This document shows positions 25,404-34,036 of a stretch of 64,000 nucleotides of DNA, one piece after another. The number at the start of each line of letters is the position of its first letter. The stretch's first letter is position 1. The DNA is from Polynucleobacter sp. TSB-Sco08W16 (lineage in GTDB: Bacteria; Pseudomonadota; Gammaproteobacteria; Burkholderiales; Burkholderiaceae), in assembly GCF_018687455.1 (NCBI RefSeq), contig NZ_CP061291.1, forward strand, positions 310,001-374,000. Reading direction: 5' to 3'. A model generated the notes under the pieces. It worked only from the letters and a program-made list of their open reading frames with translations, had not been told where the DNA came from and did no database searches. A program made the translations under genes and the position numbers.

Positions 25404-26588
25404 ATGAAGATTCGTCATCACATTTTTGCAGCAGCGGCTGTTGCAATGCTTGCAACCAGCGCTTATGCAGCTGATATCAAAGTAGGCGTTATTGGTCCAT
25501 TCACAGGCGGCTCATCCTCAATGGGTGTGAGTATGCGTGATGGCGTGCGTTTGGCAACTAAAGAAATTAACGCTGCTGGCGGTGTTAACGGCAATAAACT
25601 TGTTTTAGTTGAGCGTGACGACGAAGCTAAGAACGAGCGTGGCGTACAAATTACTCAAGAATTTATTAACAACGAGAAAGTAGTTGCTACTCTCGGTTAC
25701 ATCAATACTGGTGTTGCTTTGGCTTCACAGCGATTTTATCAAGATGCAAAGATCCCTGTAATTAATAACGTAGCAACGGGTTCATTGATTACTCATCAGT
25801 TCCCAAATGCTCCGGAGAACTATGTTTTCCGTACGGCTGCTGCTGACAATATTCAAGCACCGATGATTGCTAAAGAAGCAGTTGAAAAGCGTGGCCTAAA
25901 GAAGGTGGCGATTTTGGCTGACTCAACAAACTACGGTCAATTGGGTCGTGAAGACTTAGAGAAAGCACTCAAGGCCTATGGCGTAACCCCTGTAGCGGTT
26001 GAGAAGTTCAACATTGGTGACGTCGATATGACTTCACAATTGCTTAAGGCAAAAAATGCTGGTGCTGAAGTGATTTTGACTTACGCAATCGGACCTGAGT
26101 TGGCACAAATTGCAAACGGCATGGGCAAGTTGGGTTGGAAAAAACCAATGATCGGTAGCTGGACATTGTCTATGGCTAGCTTTATTGATACTGCAGGTAA
26201 GAATGGTGACGGCGCAACAATGCCTGAAACTTATATTCAAACACCATCAACTACAGCTAAGCGTAAGGCCTTCCAAGAAGCGTATTTGAAAGAGTTCAAG
26301 CCAAAAAATAACAATATCGCTTCTCCAGTTTCAGCTGCTCAAGGGTATGACTCTGTTTACCTCTTGGCTGCTGCAATCAAGCAAGCAAACAGCACTGAAG
26401 GACCAAAGATTTTGGCGGCATTGCAAGATCTCAAAACTCCAGTTGATGGCGTTGTGATGACTTACAACAAGCCATACTCTGCAACCGATCATGAAGCAAT
26501 CAAAGCAAAAGACGTTGTTATGGGCGTGGTTGAGAATGGCCGTGTTCAGTTCTTGAATGCTGAGGATGCAACTGCTAAGAAGAAGTAA
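25404..26588 (+). CDS. livK: branched-chain amino acid ABC transporter, periplasmic binding protein
   Basis: Periplasmic type I substrate-binding protein of 394 residues. Signal peptide ends near residue 22 (ATSAYAA); the mature protein begins DIKVGVIGPFTGGSSSMGVSM, the family opening, and later shows RDDEAKNERGVQ and a second-lobe strand VAILADSTNYGQLG. It starts the liv operon; a GC-rich stem-loop after it may limit read-through into the permease genes, leaving the binding protein in excess. Ligand could be leucine/isoleucine/valine or another amide or amino acid. Confidence 0.88.
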   Translation: MKIRHHIFAAAAVAMLATSAYAADIKVGVIGPFTGGSSSMGVSMRDGVRLATKEINAAGGVNGNKLVLVERDDEAKNERGVQITQEFINNEKVVATLGYINTGVALASQRFYQDAKIPVINNVATGSLITHQFPNAPENYVFRTAAADNIQAPMIAKEAVEKRGLKKVAILADSTNYGQLGREDLEKALKAYGVTPVAVEKFNIGDVDMTSQLLKAKNAGAEVILTYAIGPELAQIANGMGKLGWKKPMIGSWTLSMASFIDTAGKNGDGATMPETYIQTPSTTAKRKAFQEAYLKEFKPKNNNIASPVSAAQGYDSVYLLAAAIKQANSTEGPKILAALQDLKTPVDGVVMTYNKPYSATDHEAIKAKDVVMGVVENGRVQFLNAEDATAKKK

Positions 26589-26641
26589 TTCTTGTAGTTC
26601 ATGTGCAAGTCAGTTCTTTTTGCACTGCAACATTTTTGAAT

Positions 26642-26672
26642 GCAAAGCGCCGCCGTCAAAGCGGCGTTTTGC
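26642..26672 (+). terminator. stem-loop between livK and livH, candidate partial terminator
   Basis: GCAAAGCGCCGC (26642-26653) pairs with GCGGCGTTTTGC (26661-26672) with one G-U pair and a 7-base loop. The T-run is short and within the stem, so it is more likely to attenuate or to protect the livK mRNA 3' end than to stop transcription completely. Confidence 0.55.
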
Positions 26673-26728
26673 TTACAATGTCGGATTCGTCAATAAAACA
26701 GTTTTAAGTATCTTTTAGGCTAATAACA

Positions 26729-27607
26729 ATGGACATGCTTGCACAAATCCTCTCAAGCGGTATCGCGGTGGGGATGATCTATGCGGTGATCGCTTTCGGT
26801 TTCCAGCTTACTTTTGCCACATCGGGCACATTGAACTTTGGTCAGGGTGAAGCCCTGATGTTAGGTGCACTGGTAGGTTTGACTTGTGTCGATACCTTTG
26901 GCATGAACTACTGGGCCATGATTCCCATTGTTTGTATCTTCGGCATGATCCAAGGTAGCTTTGTTGAGTTGATTGGTGTGCGTCCTGCAATCAAAATCAA
27001 GTCTGAGTTCGGTTGGATTATGTCCACAATTGCACTCGGTATTATTTTCAAGAACGTTGCTGAAAATATTTGGGGTCGTGATGCATTGCCATTCCCATCT
27101 CCTTTGCCAATGGAGCCGATGAGCTTCTTGGGCGCTAATATTTTGCCAATGGAAATTTTAGTTGTGGTCGGCGCGTTGGTGATGATGTTATTGGTTGAAT
27201 TCTTTAACCGCAAAACAATTTACGGTAAAGCAGTGGTTGCCACTGCAAATGATCGCGATGCTGCTGGCTTAATGGGCATCAACACCAGCATGGTGATTAC
27301 CTTTTCATACGCTTTGTCCTCATTGACCGCAGCGTTTGCTGGTGTCTTGATTGCGCCTTTGACATTAACTGGCGCAACCATGGGCGGCGCCTTGGGTTTA
27401 AAGGCTTTCGCGGTTGCGATTATTGGCGGCTTATCAAGCGGCCTGGGAATCATTGTGGGTGGTTTGATTCTGGGTATTGTTGAAACAGCTACTGGCTTTT
27501 ATATCTCTACTGGTTACAAAGATGTTCCAGGTTTGATTTTGTTGCTGCTCGTATTGGCATACAAGCCATCTGGTCTCTTCGGCAAATCTGCAATTAAGAA
27601 AGTTTAA
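26729..27607 (+). CDS. livH: branched-chain amino acid ABC permease LivH
   Basis: Inner-membrane permease of 292 residues with about eight helices. Family features: SGIAVGMIYAVIAFGFQLTFATSG at the start, LNFGQGEALMLGA, and GLKAFAVAIIGGLSSGLG near residue 225 (the EAA-like coupling loop to the ATPase). It overlaps the next gene by one base (TAATG). Works with the LivM half of the fusion to form the channel. Confidence 0.9.
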   Translation: MDMLAQILSSGIAVGMIYAVIAFGFQLTFATSGTLNFGQGEALMLGALVGLTCVDTFGMNYWAMIPIVCIFGMIQGSFVELIGVRPAIKIKSEFGWIMSTIALGIIFKNVAENIWGRDALPFPSPLPMEPMSFLGANILPMEILVVVGALVMMLLVEFFNRKTIYGKAVVATANDRDAAGLMGINTSMVITFSYALSSLTAAFAGVLIAPLTLTGATMGGALGLKAFAVAIIGGLSSGLGIIVGGLILGIVETATGFYISTGYKDVPGLILLLLVLAYKPSGLFGKSAIKKV

Positions 27608-29538
27608 TGATGAAATTGAAGTCTTCCATTCCTCTATTGATTGCGATAGCTGGTTTATTTATTCTGCCGCTAGTAATTCACAATCCTTATTACATTCATT
27701 TAGCAGAAACAATTCTGATTTACACCATTCTTTTGTTTGGTTTAGATATTGTGGTCGGCTATGTAGGCCAAGTATCTTTAGGTCACGCCGCATTGTTTGG
27801 TATTGGCTCATATACCGCTGGCATCTTGTTCTTCCATTTCGGCTTGCCTATCTGGGTAACAATCCCAGCCTCGATCATCGTGACTGCGATCTTTGGCGGC
27901 ATCTTGGCATTACCGGCATTGAAGGTCATCGGACCTTATTTGGCGATGGTGACCCTAGCCTTCGGAACGATTGCTCAGATTCTTATTAATGAGATGACTT
28001 GGTTGACTGAAGGCCCATTAGGCATCAAATTAACTCGTCCAGAGTTGATGGGTATCCCAATGACTAAGGCTGAGTACTTCTGGTTAGTGTCTGCATTCTG
28101 TATTCTGGCGCTGATCGTGATTGACCGTTTTGTGAAATCACAAATGGGTCGTGCTTTTGAAGCTTTGCGTGATAGCCCGATCGCTTGTGACTGTATGGGT
28201 GTTTCTGTATACCGCTTTAAAGTGATTGCTTTCGTCATTAGCGCGGGCTTCGCTGGCTTGGCTGGTTGCTTGTATGCCTACTCTGAGCAATACATCTCAC
28301 CCAACACCTACAACAATGAACTGGCCGTTCTCTTCTTGCTCGGCATCATTATGGGTGGACGTAAGTCACGCTTAGGTGCAGTGATTGGTGCAGCGATTAT
28401 TGTTCTATTGCCAAAATTGCTCGATGACATCAATCTATTCCGCATTGTTGCGTCGATTATTGCGGTCGTGGTGGTAATTGGTGCTGCAATGGCGCTCTCT
28501 AAGAAAGTCACGACTCCAAGACGTGTAGCGATTCCCATCGCTGGCGTAGTCGGTTTAGCTGCATTCTCATTCTGGCTCAATAGTATTTCTGACTGGCGCT
28601 TGAGTATTTTCGGCTTCATGATTTTGTTGGTGGTGTACTACTTACAAAACGGTATTGTTGGTTTTGCAAAGAGCTTCTATCAATCTATTGCTGGTAAGGC
28701 AAAAACTGTTCGTGGCGGTGATGCTGAAGCGGTGGATGACTCCATTAGCTTCATCAGCGCTGTTGGTAATCAAAATGCTGGTGCAGAACTCTTAAAGGTG
28801 GATTCTGTATTAATGCAGTTTGGTGGTTTGAAGGCGTTGAACAAAGTGGATCTCAGTATTAAGCGCGGCACCATTCATGGCTTGATTGGACCAAACGGTT
28901 CCGGTAAGAGCACGATGATGAACGTATTGACTGGTATTTATGTTCCGACAGCGGGTAACGTTTTGTATGCTGGTGAGAGCGTTGTTGGCAAAACTTCCTC
29001 TGACATCGCCTTGTCTGGTATCGCACGTACCTTCCAGAACGTTCAGCTCTTTGGTGAAATGACTGCCATCCAAAATATTTTGGTAGGTTTGCATCACACC
29101 TTCAAATCCAATATGGTTGAAATTGCTCTGCACCTCCCACGTTACAAGCGTGAAGAAGCTGAAGCGCATGCTCGCGCTATGGCTCTTCTCAAGTTTGTTG
29201 GCTTGGATGATTTAGCAAACGAAGAGGCGCGCAACTTGCCTTATGGTAAGCAGCGTTTGCTTGAGATTGCTCGTGCATTAGCCCTTGACCCAGAATTACT
29301 CCTCTTGGATGAGCCAGCTGCTGGTTTGACCGCTCCCGATATTCAGGAACTCTTGCGCATCATTCGTAAGATTCGTGATAACGGCATTACTTTCATCCTG
29401 ATTGAGCATCATATGGACGTAGTGATGTCAGTTTGCGATACCGTTTCTGTGTTGGACTTCGGTCAGAAGATTGCGGAAGGTAAGCCAGCTGAAGTTCAGG
29501 CAGACGAGAAGGTGATTCATGCCTACTTGGGCGCTTAA
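27607..29538 (+). CDS. livM-livG: fused LivM permease-LivG ATPase
   Basis: 643-residue protein that joins two normally separate subunits. Residues about 1-370 are the LivM membrane domain (VGYVGQVSLGHAALFGIGSYTAG near residue 50; AYSEQYISPN and GRKSRLGAVIGAA further on), with two extra helices before a linker. Residues about 395-643 are a LivG-type ABC ATPase: Walker A GPNGSGKST at 428-436, signature LPYGKQRLLEIARAL, Walker B LLLLDEPAAGL and the H-loop IEHHMD. The frame is continuous and no internal start with a ribosome binding site is evident at the junction, so it is a real fusion. Confidence 0.9.
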   Translation: MMKLKSSIPLLIAIAGLFILPLVIHNPYYIHLAETILIYTILLFGLDIVVGYVGQVSLGHAALFGIGSYTAGILFFHFGLPIWVTIPASIIVTAIFGGILALPALKVIGPYLAMVTLAFGTIAQILINEMTWLTEGPLGIKLTRPELMGIPMTKAEYFWLVSAFCILALIVIDRFVKSQMGRAFEALRDSPIACDCMGVSVYRFKVIAFVISAGFAGLAGCLYAYSEQYISPNTYNNELAVLFLLGIIMGGRKSRLGAVIGAAIIVLLPKLLDDINLFRIVASIIAVVVVIGAAMALSKKVTTPRRVAIPIAGVVGLAAFSFWLNSISDWRLSIFGFMILLVVYYLQNGIVGFAKSFYQSIAGKAKTVRGGDAEAVDDSISFISAVGNQNAGAELLKVDSVLMQFGGLKALNKVDLSIKRGTIHGLIGPNGSGKSTMMNVLTGIYVPTAGNVLYAGESVVGKTSSDIALSGIARTFQNVQLFGEMTAIQNILVGLHHTFKSNMVEIALHLPRYKREEAEAHARAMALLKFVGLDDLANEEARNLPYGKQRLLEIARALALDPELLLLDEPAAGLTAPDIQELLRIIRKIRDNGITFILIEHHMDVVMSVCDTVSVLDFGQKIAEGKPAEVQADEKVIHAYLGA

Positions 29539-29568
29539 TCACTAGAACCTATTGAATCGGTAAATACC

Positions 29569-30297
29569 ATGTTATCTATTAAGAATCTTGAAGCAGGCTA
29601 CGGCAAAGTTAAAGTCCTCCATGGCATCAATATTGATGTGCCCAAGGGTCAAGTAATTACTTTGATTGGCTCTAACGGTGCCGGCAAAACCACCACAATG
29701 CGTGCCATTACCGGCATGATTAAGCCAACTGCAGGTGAAGTTACTTTAGGTGGTGAAAAAATTGATGGTTATGACTCCCATAAAATTGCTCGCCTAGGTT
29801 TGGCTCATAGTCCTGAAGGCCGTCGTGTCTTTACCACCATGTCAGTCACTGACAATTTATTGCTGGGCGCATTTCCACGCTTTACTGGTAGCCGCCCAAA
29901 GGGTGATATCAAACATGATTTAGATAAGGCCCTGGAGATGTTTCCGCGCCTCAAAGAGCGTCGCAATCAGTTGGCTGGTACTTTGTCTGGTGGTGAACAG
30001 CAAATGTTGGCTATGGCTCGTGCCGTAATGCTCAACCCAGAGATCATTCTGTTGGATGAGCCTTCTATGGGTCTTGCGCCAATTTTGGTGGAAGAGGTTT
30101 TTAAGATTATCTCTAATCTCAAATCACAAGGTGTAACGATGCTATTGGTCGAGCAGTTTGCTGCTGCAGCTCTGAACGTGGCTGACTACGGCTATGTATT
30201 AGAGAATGGCAAGATTGCTACGCATGGTCCAGCAAGTAAGCTCAAGGATGACCCGGCAGTTAAGGCGGCATACTTGGGTGGAGCAGGTGGCCACTAA
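29569..30297 (+). CDS. livF: branched-chain amino acid ABC ATPase LivF
   Basis: Cytoplasmic ATPase of 242 residues. Walker A GSNGAGKTT near residues 34-42, the LivF block GLAHSPEGRRVF, signature LSGGEQQMLAMARAVM, Walker B IILLDEPSMGLAP and H-loop VEQF are complete. It pairs with the ATPase half of the LivM-LivG fusion. Last gene of the operon, followed by a strong terminator. Confidence 0.92.
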   Translation: MLSIKNLEAGYGKVKVLHGINIDVPKGQVITLIGSNGAGKTTTMRAITGMIKPTAGEVTLGGEKIDGYDSHKIARLGLAHSPEGRRVFTTMSVTDNLLLGAFPRFTGSRPKGDIKHDLDKALEMFPRLKERRNQLAGTLSGGEQQMLAMARAVMLNPEIILLDEPSMGLAPILVEEVFKIISNLKSQGVTMLLVEQFAAAALNVADYGYVLENGKIATHGPASKLKDDPAVKAAYLGGAGGH

Positions 30298-30318
30298 GAA
30301 ATTGCCTTAGTGGTTATG

Positions 30319-30347
30319 AAAAAAGCCCTTAGAAATAAGGGCTTTTT
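30319..30347. terminator. Rho-independent terminator of the liv operon
   Basis: AAAAAAGCCCTT (30319-30330) pairs with AAGGGCTTTTT (30337-30347), followed by CTTT. The A-run on the left arm makes it usable on the minus strand as well, where the TauE-like gene ends at 30377. Confidence 0.88.
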
Positions 30348-30376
30348 CTTTAGGAGCAACCAATGCAAACTGGTTT

Positions 30377-31192
30377 TCAAAAGATATGAAGGCCTTTAAT
30401 AGTGAGGCTGATTGCAACAGCAAAAACCATCACTGCAAATACTTGCTGCAAACGAGGCCCACTCAGTTTTTTACTAATCACCATCCCTATCAGTAGTCCT
30501 GCTAGTGCCCCCAGAGAGAACGGGGCGGCAATCAGAAAATTCACATTACCGGATGCTGCAGAATAAGCGACGCTTCCGCTAGATACCAAGGCTTGCACCC
30601 CTAATGAGGTGACGATAATGGATTGTGCAGGTAAATTGGTATAGCGTTTTAGAGCAGGAATGATGATGAAGCCACCGCCGACTCCAAGCAGTCCAGACAA
30701 AAATCCGGCCAGGCCACCCGTCAGAAGAAGTGCTTTTGCGCAGGGGACATTCCAATTAAATTTACCAATAGCTGGATCTATTAAACAAGGTGGTGCTTGC
30801 CGCAAAGAATCTGGAATTCCGAGAATAGATTGACGTGCTTTTACATATTGACTCAATGCAGAATAAAAAAGAGCGGCACTAAAAATTAATAGCAATGGAC
30901 CATTAGGAATGCGATTAGCAAGCCAAAAACCCAGAGGGGCTAATATCACCCCAAAGCTAGCCATGAAGATGGCTGCTTTATAGCGCAAGAGATTGTTTTT
31001 TAGTCCTAGAAGGGCGCCCACACTTGCTGCAAGTGCAATTGCACAAAGAGCAATAGGGCTGGCATCCACCATATTCATGTGCAGGGCAAATACCAGGAGC
31101 GGTACGGACAGAATTCCACCTCCAGCGCCAGTAAGACCCATCAAGAGGCCCACTAATACGCCCAGCAATGGGCTGATGATTGAGTTATCCAT
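30377..31192 (-). CDS. TauE/SafE (TSUP) family permease
   Basis: Inner-membrane anion exporter of 271 residues with about eight helices in two repeats; each repeat has the glycine-rich opening GLTGAGGGILSVPLLV (near residue 22) and GLLGVGGGFIIIPAL (near residue 167), as in the family. Members move sulfite, sulfoacetate, sulfonates or other anions. It lies 67 bases downstream of the cytochrome b-like gene on the same strand and could belong to the Fur-controlled operon, but the link is uncertain. Confidence 0.8.
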   Translation of the reverse strand: MDNSIISPLLGVLVGLLMGLTGAGGGILSVPLLVFALHMNMVDASPIALCAIALAASVGALLGLKNNLLRYKAAIFMASFGVILAPLGFWLANRIPNGPLLLIFSAALFYSALSQYVKARQSILGIPDSLRQAPPCLIDPAIGKFNWNVPCAKALLLTGGLAGFLSGLLGVGGGFIIIPALKRYTNLPAQSIIVTSLGVQALVSSGSVAYSAASGNVNFLIAAPFSLGALAGLLIGMVISKKLSGPRLQQVFAVMVFAVAISLTIKGLHIF

Positions 31193-31259
31193 TCCACTAG
31201 ATTTTATAGGGGAATGAATTCTTTTATGCCTTAATTAGCGGCTGTCCCACTCCCTATTC

Positions 31260-31664
31260 TCAAAGTCTGATGGGTTGGTGCATAAGAAAGATGGCAAAGA
31301 ATAGCAAGCCAATAACCGAGTGCACATCAATCACTGTGTCTCGCATCCATTCTGGGCCGTAATAGAGTAGCGCTCCAGAAATGATTAATGCACTTAAGAG
31401 GCTTAGTTGGCTAAATCCACTAAGCCATTTTCGCCCTGACTTGAGACCCGCCTTAAGGTGAAAAGGCAGTATTGATCCAAGTGCCAGTGTTGCAAATATT
31501 GCAGCAATCCCATGTATTGCTAAGACGTTATGGTTACCTAGCAATACTCGATTAATCTGTAGTTGATGTCCGAGGAGGTAGATGACCCCAGTAAGAGAGC
31601 AAATCATCATCCCAGAAGTGACAAACCACTTTTGCCATGCCGGCATTTTCCCTAGGCGACTCAT
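31260..31664 (-). CDS. four-helix His-rich membrane protein, cytochrome b-like
   Basis: 134 residues with four predicted helices (about 13-32, 49-69, 84-102, 112-130). His residues lie at helix positions suited to heme: H51 and H69 in helix 2, H115 and H129 in helix 4, plus H33 and H45 at the periplasmic or cytoplasmic edges. This resembles small b-type cytochromes that accompany FMN-binding proteins. Its start overlaps the ApbE stop by four bases. Likely role: carry electrons through the inner membrane to the FMN-binding protein. Heme binding is an inference from the His pattern; no named family is certain. Confidence 0.65.
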   Translation of the reverse strand: MSRLGKMPAWQKWFVTSGMMICSLTGVIYLLGHQLQINRVLLGNHNVLAIHGIAAIFATLALGSILPFHLKAGLKSGRKWLSGFSQLSLLSALIISGALLYYGPEWMRDTVIDVHSVIGLLFFAIFLMHQPIRL

Positions 31665-32479
31665 GTGGTAATCCTGATGGCCTGAGCTGAGAATTTCTTA
31701 AAGCAGGGATGATATTGATTTTGAGATAGGGCCAGGACTTTTGTTAGGGCATCTGCATAGATACATTCTTTTGCCAATACTGAATAGGAGTCTCTTGATT
31801 GAATAGTTGATTCTTCTTGAGATAGCGGATTAATGAGGTGACTATGTTGTTCATCTCGTTTTGCAAAATATAAACCACTGGTAGCTAGTGCTGCATTTTG
31901 CAGGGTGCCAATTTCGAGTAACTCCGAGGGCTGTCTTGGATTGCGGATATGAATAGGCCAAGAAGATTCACCAAACACTCGCAGATCTCCTCCGGCATTG
32001 ACTGAACCAGAAAAGACGCCTTCAGAGATGAGTATCTTGACTGCCATATCTACTGCAAACCCTTTTGCGATACCACCAAGATCTAAACATACTGGACGCC
32101 TAGAGATAATGAGCTCTGGCGCGAGAAAGCTGATATCTTCGATGCCACCAAGATCATGGTTGCTAAAGGTGATGTGGCGAGGCAGTAAACCAGCGGCTAC
32201 TAGTCGGTGACCAATTCCACAATTAAACAAGCCGCCAGAATGGCGATATATCTTTTTGGCAATGCACAAGACTTGTGCTGTCCAAGGATGAATATCTACT
32301 GCTTTTTGGTGGGCAAAATGATTGATGCGATTCAGTTCGCTATTGGGGTTATGAAAACCCATTAGCTCTTGAATCTTTTGAATGACACAAAACGCACGAT
32401 CAATTGCTGTTTGACAATCCTCCTGGTCGACCACGATTTCAACAAAAGTACCCAATAGTGGTTTACAACGCATCATCAT
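31661..32479 (-). CDS. apbE: FAD:protein FMN transferase (ApbE)
   Basis: Mg-dependent flavin transferase that splits FAD and links FMN to a Thr/Ser of a target protein. Family motifs: PLLGTFVEI at residues 7-15, CLDLGGIAKGFAVD near residue 137, NAGGDLRVFG near residue 168, TSGLYFAKRDEQHSHLINP near residue 206 and YADALTKVLAL. The 272-residue protein begins MMMRCK with no signal peptide or lipobox, unlike E. coli ApbE. The start is fixed by an ATGA overlap with the upstream FMN-binding gene, which encodes its evident substrate. Confidence 0.88.
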   Translation of the reverse strand: MMMRCKPLLGTFVEIVVDQEDCQTAIDRAFCVIQKIQELMGFHNPNSELNRINHFAHQKAVDIHPWTAQVLCIAKKIYRHSGGLFNCGIGHRLVAAGLLPRHITFSNHDLGGIEDISFLAPELIISRRPVCLDLGGIAKGFAVDMAVKILISEGVFSGSVNAGGDLRVFGESSWPIHIRNPRQPSELLEIGTLQNAALATSGLYFAKRDEQHSHLINPLSQEESTIQSRDSYSVLAKECIYADALTKVLALSQNQYHPCFKKFSAQAIRITT

Positions 32480-33024
32480 TTGGTTTTTACTGGAAGATTC
32501 TTGAGAGCCAGCTCATAAAGCACGGTTACGCGCTTAACGCCATCAGTCAAATGTTTGCATGACATGGTCGCCCCACCAATATTCTGAATATCTTGATTGA
32601 GCTTGATGGGGTCTACTGAAGTTTTACCTACAAATTGCTTGCGCCACTGAGCCTCTGCCACCTCATAGCCATAGGACTCAACGTATTCCAATATCTCAAC
32701 GCCAGTAATGCTTCCTTTGGCATTGAGAGCGACAGCATAAGTAATCATTTCATGCTTGCCTACGACCTCGTCGATCACGAACCAGCCGCCATTAGATGAT
32801 TGCCAAATGCGATCTCCCCGAAAGGGGTGGCGAATACTGGATGCCGTTCGCATTCTTTCTTGTAAGTCATCGGTAATGATGAGGGGAGATTTACTCAATA
32901 ATGCATTTGGGAACAGAATTTGCTGGGCTTGCTCGCTGGAGATATAAATCTTTGCTTGAACAATGATGGGGGCCGTCAATAGCGCTAACCCAGCTAAGGC
33001 ACAGGGAGATGGTTTCCAGTTCAT
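32476..33024 (-). CDS. exported FMN-binding domain protein (flavinylation target)
   Basis: Periplasmic or membrane-tethered electron carrier of 182 residues. A Sec-type signal segment covers residues 1-24 (ALLTAPIIVQA). The FMN_bind domain follows, with GVEILEYVESYGYEVAE near residues 108-124 and the flavinylation site GGATMS with acceptor Thr153. A single domain, in contrast with multi-domain RnfG/NqrC proteins. It precedes apbE with a four-base overlap and follows the outer-membrane protein gene by 23 bases. Likely role: pass electrons from the membrane cytochrome to a periplasmic acceptor, possibly ferric iron. Confidence 0.82.
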   Translation of the reverse strand: MNWKPSPCALAGLALLTAPIIVQAKIYISSEQAQQILFPNALLSKSPLIITDDLQERMRTASSIRHPFRGDRIWQSSNGGWFVIDEVVGKHEMITYAVALNAKGSITGVEILEYVESYGYEVAEAQWRKQFVGKTSVDPIKLNQDIQNIGGATMSCKHLTDGVKRVTVLYELALKNLPVKTK

Positions 33025-33047
33025 TGGATTGATTTCTACTCTATGGC

Positions 33048-33962
33048 TTAGTTGAGTGGAAAACCTACTTTGAGGATGTATTCATTAACCGAGTGACTAT
33101 CCCATACCCGGGCATTGGAGCATTCCGCTTCGCCGCCACCCATGCAAGTCCCACCAGCAAGCTGATAGCGCCAGGCACCAGTTACCCACCAATCCTTCGC
33201 GGCATAGTGCAAATTGGGGCCGACAAAGGTGGCACGCTGTACTTGATTGCGTAAATTGAGCTCTGAGTAGTCATTATGGAAACGGGCTTCTACACCAGCT
33301 GACCATTTGGGGGCAAAGCGATAGCTAGCTCCAACTAAGATGTCGAGCATCGATTCAGGAACATTGCCATTTTCGATAAACTTTAATCGTTCATTGGCAA
33401 CAACAACGTTACTTGCTACTACTAAACGATCATCGATAAAGTTAGATTGCAGTAATAAGCGAGCTTCAATTTCATCCTTATTTCTACCCCAGCTTGGCTC
33501 TAAATAAAGACCAATACCAACAGGTGAAGTCACTGGATTGGTAATGCGGTAAATCGCCTCAAGAGACCCGCCTTCAATGCCACTCTTTCTATAAGCAGTT
33601 GAGGGATCATGAGATGAAGGTACCCCATAGCCGCCTGTGCAGGTGGGTGTATCACCGCATGCCTCTGGATTGGTGTAATTTTGATTGGCATCGGTGTAAT
33701 ACGAATTGATATAGCCTGCAATTTGTAAATCATTGGTTAAGCCATATTCCAGCTCGGTTCTTGCTGTCCAAGCATCGTAAGTACCCGATGCTTGTGTTTG
33801 GTTTAGTTGCAGTCGTTGTTCAAACTCCAATTTATCTTTTGGTTGAAGATCTAAGGTATAGATCCATCCAAAGACACCTTCACCAGCATGAGCTAATGAG
33901 AAATGTAAGGTGGCAGCAAGGACGAGACTAAAGGCAATCAGTTTTTGAATGGTCAGTTTCAT
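33048..33962 (-). CDS. DUF6662-type outer-membrane protein, Fur-box regulated
   Basis: 304 residues with a signal peptide ending near residue 26 (LHFSLAHAG) and alternating beta-strand patterns with many aromatic residues, ending VGFPLN; it resembles DUF6662 family outer-membrane proteins of unknown function. Two Cys pairs (CGDTPTC near residue 106; CMGGGEAEC near residue 280) may form disulfides in surface loops. It is the first gene of the operon with the FMN-binding protein, ApbE and the cytochrome-like protein, downstream of two Fur-box palindromes. Its role could be an iron-related porin or docking protein; this is inference. Confidence 0.68.
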   Translation of the reverse strand: MKLTIQKLIAFSLVLAATLHFSLAHAGEGVFGWIYTLDLQPKDKLEFEQRLQLNQTQASGTYDAWTARTELEYGLTNDLQIAGYINSYYTDANQNYTNPEACGDTPTCTGGYGVPSSHDPSTAYRKSGIEGGSLEAIYRITNPVTSPVGIGLYLEPSWGRNKDEIEARLLLQSNFIDDRLVVASNVVVANERLKFIENGNVPESMLDILVGASYRFAPKWSAGVEARFHNDYSELNLRNQVQRATFVGPNLHYAAKDWWVTGAWRYQLAGGTCMGGGEAECSNARVWDSHSVNEYILKVGFPLN

Positions 33963-34006
33963 ATTTATTCGAGAGAAGGGGTTGAAAGAAGTGGCTAAAA
34001 CTTAAA

Positions 34007-34021
34007 TGAGAACGGTTCTCA
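34007..34021. promoter_or_regulatory. Fur box 1 (7-1-7 palindrome)
   Basis: TGAGAACGGTTCTCA is a perfect 7-1-7 inverted repeat, close to the Fur consensus TGATAATNATTATCA. It lies about 45 bases upstream of the DUF6662 gene start (33962). TATATT on the minus strand directly beside it (34026-34021) could be the -10 box, so bound Fur would block the promoter. Confidence 0.78.
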
Positions 34022-34036
34022 ATATAGCAAATCAAA

